A stretch of 64,000 nucleotides of DNA from Rhodamnia argentea (lineage: Eukaryota; Streptophyta; Magnoliopsida; Myrtales; Myrtaceae): assembly GCF_020921035.1 (NCBI RefSeq), contig NC_063150.1, forward strand, positions 10,230,001 to 10,294,000, read 5' to 3'. A program made the position numbers and the translations under genes. Within the stretch, counting starts at the first letter, position 1. Each line of letters opens with the position of its first letter. A model generated the notes under the pieces. It saw only the letters and a list, made by a program, of their open reading frames with translations. It was not told the DNA's origin and did no database searches. Positions 57,811-64,000 of this stretch are shown here, piece after piece.

Positions 57811-60780
57811 TTTGTATAATAGGAACTGAGCTGATTGGAATCATATAAATATATATATGAGTATCAACGCAGAATTGACAAGTGTTAGTCACCACGTGCA
57901 GTGTTCTTGGTTAGTATTCCTGAAAGACAAAAAGAAAGGTAAAAGAAAGATAATGACAGTTCTTAGCTTGAAAGCACTGCCGAAGTTGGTAGCGGCTGAA
58001 CGGAAGTAGGACTAATCGATCTCCTAGCCTTGGTCTGCTTGTTGAGCTTAGGCATGGGGTTTTCCTACCTTGTAGCTGGTCTTAGTAAGAGCATGAGATT
58101 AGCGAAATGGTTCTAAATCTTTTATATGTTGGAAGATGAATAACGGATGAATACCTTTCCCCAAGTTTTGAAGATCTGGGAGCTCGTGGAAGTATGCATG
58201 GAATTGGGAAATGTCATTGCGAATTCAGTCAGAAGGGGTTGGGTTGCTCTGGGTAAGAATTTGTAAAAACCAAGGTTGTCAAAATGTGGACTTACTACCA
58301 GTACAAGTAACCTTGGAAGTTCACCCATGTAATTTTAAGTCATGAATATGCTGGACAATATTGGAATTAGTAGTGATTACAGTGTGAACCTAACGAAAGT
58401 ATAAGTCGGTTTTAGTTTATTGTTCCTAGCACTGTTCAAACAAGAAATAGGGAAGGAATAGCAAGCGGCAATCCAATTAAGACTTAACAGCGCATTAACA
58501 ACAAAAACACAATCACTAACTAGCAACTTTGGCGCAAATCATCGTCTGTTCTTTTATCTACTTCTTCATCAAGGCTGATCCTAAATCAATCTAGTTGCGA
58601 GATTTCATTGACATGACCGATCCAACGAGTGATTAACTACGATTTGACTAATTCCCCGATATTGAGGGCGGGCGAAATTGTTTCAGATTGTATGATTTCA
58701 CGATTTGAATAGCGATTTTTGACGACGTTGGTGACGACCGGCAATTTGCTCGTAAGATTGGTAGTTTCAATCAAATGACCAAATTCCGTACGCAAGCACA
58801 AATTTATTGTTTTTTTTGTTTGGTCGAACAAAATTGTTTTGACCCCGCACCAACTTTTGGATGTGCCAAGATAAAGCATCAATTTCTAGCCGAGGTCTAA
58901 CCTTGGCACCTGCTAAGCTGGTGTCCATGAACCTTAAAAAGCTAACAACCTGTCAGCAGATGCAGACTCTGTACCTCATGGACGTTGCTGAAGGGCACTA
59001 TTGGGCTGGAGACTGACCGTCACATTCATGAAACTACAATAGGACTTTAAGAGATTGCTCCAAGGAGCAGAGCTGGATTATGTTCAATCCTAGAAAGAGC
59101 AACGGATCACCCAAATCGATAATTCATTCTCGGATTTTTCCCCCCATCGGCCAGCGCGTGATGAAGCCAAACTCACGACTATAATCAAAGGGCCTCGTGA
59201 ACAATGTGGTCTCTCGCTCGGCGATTCAGGTCAGCAGCGTCCGTGAGTTTTGGTCGTGTCGATTTTCTAATAGTCGGAAGTGGACGGCAGCTTAGTAGGT
59301 GCCAGCTTTGGATCTTGAGTAAAGAACTCGATGCCTTCTCTTCTTGGCACATTACTCATAAGTTGGTGCTCTTTAAGGGAATTTGGCCCCAAATCTATCC
59401 GAGGATACCGCGATATATGTTCAATTCATTCGCGCTCAACGGCCGGCGATATCATGATAATGACAATGCTCCTGTTTCAAACACCAGCAACTAACAACAG
59501 TACTCGGATCACTTGCACAGTAAAAGGCAAATGCTTGGTTGAAACCTTCCTGTCCGGTCTAAAGCTATCCATTGTTGAACGAGAAACAAAACATTTGCTG
59601 CTGCTTTCGTTTTCGATGCGAACAACTGACCTACTAAAGGACCCACCAAATCGGGAAAATCTCTGTTGCTCAGGTATAATGCGTATTCAAATAATCACAA
59701 TTTGCGTTGTGGTTGCCTTTTTTTGGATTGATTACACTTTTTGAAAGTCGAGAGGATTGTCTCATGTTGTTTCATACTGAATTCAATACCATGTTCTCAT
59801 CGTATTCGAAAATTTTCGTAAAACAGCAAAACAGCCAGAAACTTTTGTTACAGATTATGTTGTTGATTGGATCTTCCCTCCACTTTAATATGAAGGGTAC
59901 ATCCTCCACAAATATATTCTGAGACATCAAGGAAGAGCAAGGTTCACAATTAGACCCCATAGCAGAAACATATGAAGTCCGACATTTGTTACAGTGCTAT
60001 GCTGAGCTCAATCATAATCTTTACCTTATATCTTCTCCAAAACCATTTAGGTCAAGTGGCCCACAACACACACCGATCTGATGTTGCGATCGCGGGAGCT
60101 AAATCTTATAAATGTACCAAGTTTTCGATTCGAAAAATGCTAGAGACACGAAGACAGTCGCTGATCGGATCGCCGCGGCGAATTTTCGTTTGACGTGTTT
60201 GATATGGCCCGGGTTATTCAAATTTGGCACAACATCTCCTTGCAAATATAGGTCAAGAAACAAAAAGAAGACAGACAAAATCTGGGGTTTGCAGCAGGAA
60301 CTCAACCCCATACTCCAACCTGTGCCCACAACTCATCATTAGCAGCAGTTGCAAAAGGTCTTCTCACATCCCTTTCTGCTTTTAGCAGTTCAAGGCATGC
60401 CCACTTTGCTTCCAACTGCTCCTTGGTAGGCCATTCTTCTCTCTCTCTCTACTCTCCCTCTAGAGACTATATTACTCCAGACAAAATCATGACCAATGAA
60501 GAAAGAGACGACAAGCATAGGAGGAAGAAGATGGCCCTGCATCAAACCCCAGCTGACTAATTTACATTTCGCCTTCTTCTTTTTTCCGCTTACACCATCA
60601 AAATTCTTTGATGATCAGATCCCAAAAGTTTAACTAAGAAGGGCTAATAAGATTTAATTAGAGGTGCTATGGACTAATCTAACTCATCTGAATTACTAGC
60701 AAGTAGCATCTAAACTCCTTCACAGCCGCATGCAGAAGGCTGACCTGAACCCGAGTGCATGCACGCACCCGCGGTGATCA
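57811..60780. other. Spacer between CBSX and the ERF gene
   Basis: No splice-consistent or domain-bearing frame was found on either strand. The near parts are the 3' ends of the two convergent genes; the rest is AT-rich with scattered short frames. No RNA gene was recognised. Confidence 0.4.
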
Positions 60781-61254
60781 TCACGAGTCCTCAGGATCGT
60801 CCGGCATCTTGTTCAGATCAACCTTCTCCAAAACCCCAACACACTTCTTGAACTGATCGTCCCCCACCTTATCGTTAGCCGTCTCTGGCTTCAGCTCCCG
60901 GCTTATCAGCGCGGCGTCGACCCGTGCCCCGACCTCCGTCGCCTTCTTCCTTATGGTTGCCGCCGTCATGTCGCCTCCTCCTCCCACCTCCTCCTCCTCC
61001 TCCTCCGCCGCTGCCGCGAGCTCCGGGAAATTCAACCTCGCCGACGGGCCCCGGAGGTAGAACACCGCGGTGTCGTAGGCCCTGGCCGCGGCGACTGGGG
61101 TCGAGTAGGAGCCGAGCCAGATCCTCGACCTCTTGTTGGGCTCTCTTATCTCGGCCACCCACTTGCCCCACTTCCTCATCCTTATTCCCTTGTAGGGCCT
61201 CTCCCTCTCCGCCGCCACGCCCCTTTTTCTCTCCCCACCACCTTCAGCCTCCAT
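60781..61254 (-). CDS. DEAR: DREB-type AP2/ERF transcription factor with EAR motif (DEAR/RAP2.10-like)
   Basis: Intronless, 157 residues. One AP2 domain (about 21-79) starts [20 protein letters not shown] and includes the RAYD element (AAARAYDTA) and the end [11 protein letters not shown]. The Val and Glu in WVAEIRE occupy the positions (14 and 19) that favour the DRE/CRT core (A/GCCGAC), placing it in the DREB group. A run of glutamates (84-90) follows. The C-terminus [13 protein letters not shown] holds a DLNxxP EAR repression motif, which recruits TOPLESS-type co-repressors. Small size and this motif fit the A-5 (group II) DREBs, such as DEAR2, DEAR3 and RAP2.10, which restrain cold and defence responses. 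The start is the ATG next to an acidic, basic-patched N-terminus ([12 protein letters not shown]). No defects seen. Confidence 0.95.
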   Translation of the reverse strand: MEAEGGGERKRGVAAERERPYKGIRMRKWGKWVAEIREPNKRSRIWLGSYSTPVAAARAYDTAVFYLRGPSARLNFPELAAAAEEEEEEVGGGGDMTAATIRKKATEVGARVDAALISRELKPETANDKVGDDQFKKCVGVLEKVDLNKMPDDPEDS

Positions 61255-62403
61255 GAAAACGGCTTCTAAACAGGAAAAACAAGAAGGGTCTTGGAAAGTT
61301 TATCTCGCTGAAGGTGAAAGTTCGAAACTTTGTGAAGGTGATGCAGAAGAGAGAGAAGGCGAGTTCTCATGGAAGAGAAACGGCAAAGAGAGAGAAAGAG
61401 ACACGCCAAGTTAAAAGAGGGCAAGGCTTCTGTTTGGAGTCTCCTGCTATCTTGGCAGCTAAGGTTGTCATCCGGGTGAGGCTACACGTCGAATTCCACG
61501 ACCTGATTTCCCCTCGTTCCTTCCGCGAAAAAACAAAGTCGCTAATTATTGAAACAGGAGGGGAGGAAAACACATAAAAAATATCACCGACAAATCTCGG
61601 TGATTTCTGTAAGCCGGGGGTCGTTCCTTTTCCTTAAATAAGCGAGCAGTATCGATCGCACCGGACGGATCGTGCGGTCATGCAGCGGGTCCTTTGCGTC
61701 ATCCGGACTTCTCCGAGCAGTTTTCTAAGACGGGGTTTGGCGGTGGCGATGTTGGTCTGCGTCTGTCCGCCCGTGCGTGGCCGAGCGAACTGGAAAGACG
61801 AGAAGGGTTTTGAAAAGAAACACAAAAGACGGGGTCAGGTCATTCCAGCGCAAGGAAAAAAAAAAAAGATTATTTTCTCGGGATATTTTCTGCGGTATCG
61901 TGCGATTTCTTTATTAGGGTTTGATTGATTGATGCTCCCTCTTCCTTTTTTTTTTTGGTTTATCTTTATTTTATTTTATCTTTTTCCTTTGAAATTTAAT
62001 TCTACGGACAAGTCGGTGGTCGGTGGATGGATACCGTTAGGAATTGACTTTCCCTCCACGCAATAACGAATTTTCTGTCCCTCGGATTTCCGCTTTTGCC
62101 CTCCGCCGTGGGGCTGCTCTGCTCCGAGGCGGGCGAGGGGCGGTATCGTCATTTCGAGCGGCGTCCCATCAAATTCTATAATGGGTCTTACTTGAACAGA
62201 CGGTGGACTGCTATCACCAGAAATCCTAAATTTGTTTTTTTTTTTTTGGTGTAAGATATGGTACGTGGGGTTCACATTAGATTACCAAAATTGATGAACA
62301 AACGTGTGGGAGATTTGAGGAAAAAAAATATGTGGAGATGAAAAGGATGGCTGACATAATGGTAATTTGAGGTTTTCTGCTTCGGACAAGGCTTTGAGCA
62401 CAA
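61255..62403. other. Upstream region of the ERF gene, no other gene seen
   Basis: It contains the ERF promoter and leader (GA-rich 61345-61420). Frames on both strands show no domain. Confidence 0.4.
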
Positions 62404-62426
62404 AAATAAATAAATAAATAAATAAA
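62404..62426. repeat. (AAAT)n microsatellite
   Basis: AAATAAATAAAT repeats, five to six units. Confidence 0.85.
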
Positions 62427-63700
62427 ATCCGGACAAGGCTAGGCTTTGGGCTGCAGGCCGGCCAAGGCTCGGTTGTTTGAATTGATTTATTTATTCTTAA
62501 TGGAAGAGTTTTTGGAATCTTTTGAACGATTTTTTCTTTCGAATATCGGAAATGGTACGGGAATTCATGAAGAACAAGTGTTCAATTAAACGTGAATGAA
62601 GCAAAATTATGTTTTCAAACAATTTGAAACTAGAATTACGCGTTATAGACACGTTTGATTGGAGTCGGCCACCCCCTAAACCACCATACACATACCACGA
62701 TTTTCACAATATATAATAAGGAGGGTTTCAAACCCTTCTAACTTGAACCTCATATCTAAGATAACGGACGCCTAAATGAATCCTAAGTTAATTTGAAATA
62801 TAAACAATTATCAAATTTTACATATAAATTTACGTATCAATATTTGGGTATTTTCAAATTTCAAACATCTTAAACATTTGGCATTAAGTAAGGTGAAAAT
62901 GTGTCGCAAGATGGTAAAAGAAGGAGGAGGAGGAGGAGGAGGAGGGAAAAACGGGAAGTAAAATGGGAAAATCCAATCACATGATGAGCTATTCTAGCTC
63001 AGCTTATAGCTAGGCTATTCAAAGTGATCTTGGTACTAAGACTCTCTAGAGCTTGACATTGTTCAGGTAGCCGTGAAAAATTTTAGTCTGCAACAAATTA
63101 AATTTTTTTTTTTTTGGTCGGACTGCGACAATTTAATCTTTTTTTATCGAATCAACAATTTAATTCAAAGGGCTATATTTTCCTCGATTTCTGGTTGGAG
63201 GAGACTTGCTCCAACTTCGATTCTAATCTGCCAATCAAGAATGGAGGAAGTCGTGTCCTTAGTTCAAACACAAATAAAGACTGATAAAGCACCTAATGGG
63301 GCAAAAACAGTGAGGATTTCACAATATCAATATTTAATAATTTTATGCTAATAAGGTTCTCTTCGCAAGAATAATAATAACAACGACGAAACGACGACGA
63401 CGACGACTCAAGCAACAACATCGCAAAATGTAAGAACAAGGATGCATATTACCCCAATAAATACTAAATAGTTGGGAAAAGATGCCGAATTAATTTTGCC
63501 AATAGTATGTCACTAAAGGAGGGACATTATTGCACGAATATTGCTATAGGAACTTCCTATACGACGAAATTGAAGATAATGAGTATTAGCAAATTTGCTG
63601 ATAGAATTCTGTGCAATGTGAACGGTGAAGTTACTCAAGTGTCTGTATGGTTATAGAAATCTCCCACTTCAAATTTGACTGAAAATAATTAAAACGAAAC
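62427..63700. other. Gene-free AT-rich region with short tandem repeats
   Basis: A GGA run at 62923-62945 and a GAC run at 63391-63406 are present. The plus-strand frame at 63073-63351 has no recognisable content. No gene is supported. Confidence 0.4.
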
Positions 63701-63709
63701 TGCCAATGA

Positions 63710-63860
63710 GATTATTGGTTGAATGATTTAAGACTTGATTCACAAGTCGAATGTCACAGGTTCGATTCCCTAGTCTATCACCGATTATAGGTCTTGATTA
63801 TTAGTCCGTGGAAAATAGGGCTCGGTTTAGGTGTTTTACAAATTTTTTGGATTTTCCCAC
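63710..63860 (+). repeat. Possible tRNA-derived SINE fragment
   Basis: GGTTCGATTCC at about 63761 is a perfect RNA polymerase III B box, and TGGTTGAATGA about 45 bases upstream is a weak A box. The DNA between does not fold as a tRNA, so a SINE head or decayed tRNA relic is more likely than a gene. Confidence 0.3.
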
Positions 63861-64000
63861 TCGCTACTTAGTGAGACTATGGTGACAGGCTCGCCTGGTG
63901 GGCAGTTGGAGCTTTTTTTTGACAGCTTGAAGTGAACTTTTAGCGGCAAGTGAGATAAGTCAGCATTCCATGCAACTTCAAGAACGTCAATAAATTTTCG
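63861..64000. other. Window end, nothing seen
   Basis: No feature supported. Confidence 0.3.

Noticed and set aside
60875..61256. Frames of 98 and 110 codons overlapping the ERF gene
   Set aside because: Proline- and glycine-rich shadows of the AP2/ERF coding sequence. The frame with the intact AP2 domain is the real one.
63740..63790. tRNA gene
   Set aside because: The B box is good, but acceptor and anticodon stems do not pair. Reported only as a possible SINE fragment.
1..64000. CRISPR arrays, operons, phage or bacterial features
   Set aside because: Spliced plant genes throughout. The short repeats are microsatellites without spacers of constant length.

Overview
This window is plant nuclear DNA from a eudicot. 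The genes are widely spaced and split by short GT-AG introns. There are plastid-targeted and plant-only families (filament-like plant protein, DREB-type AP2/ERF, CBSX) and TIR-NB-LRR immune receptors, and the intergenic space is full of inverted-repeat elements and retroelement remnants. A woody eudicot, perhaps Myrtaceae, is my guess; the sequence does not prove the species. Gene models were built by joining reading frames at GT-AG sites with phase checks.

Layout. 1-2.95 kb: 3' part of a plus-strand multi-exon gene of unknown function. 3.46-5.02 kb: a ~1.05 kb foldback element and a 383-bp solo LTR. 5.8-12.6 kb (minus): filament-like plant protein with a 5'UTR intron. 12.6-18.4 kb: gene-free, with a ~550-bp tandem duplication and two related MITE-like elements. 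18.48-23.57 kb (plus): OTU-family deubiquitinase with a C-terminal SEC-C zinc motif (OTU7 type). 24.24-42.45 kb: two tandem TNL genes on the minus strand (A, 26.46-31.42 kb; B, 35.19-42.45 kb), products of one segmental duplication that also copied about 2 kb of non-coding flank. 42.5-50.3 kb: inverted-repeat elements, one carrying an LRR-kinase fragment, and a poorly resolved minus-strand transcript. 51.2-52.2 kb: a third, broken TNL. 52.88-57.81 kb (plus): CBSX1/2-type chloroplast protein with paired CBS domains. 60.78-61.25 kb (minus): intronless DREB/ERF repressor with an EAR motif. 61.3-64 kb: no genes seen.

How it fits together. FPP, OTU7, CBSX and the DEAR-type ERF look like an old conserved neighbourhood: from memory, the Arabidopsis relatives sit next to each other in pairs on chromosomes 2, 4 and 5. 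The TNL cluster and its transposon debris lie between OTU7 and CBSX, as if an immune-receptor cluster grew inside a stable housekeeping block.

The most interesting signal is in the TNLs. Both intact genes encode two successive C-JID (post-LRR) domains on separate exons. Each of these exons begins and ends in phase 0, and most are followed directly by a (CT)n tract at the 5' splice site. Gene B has a further exon and an internal 21-residue repeat in the same place. This looks like a receptor C-terminus that grows by exon-module duplication.
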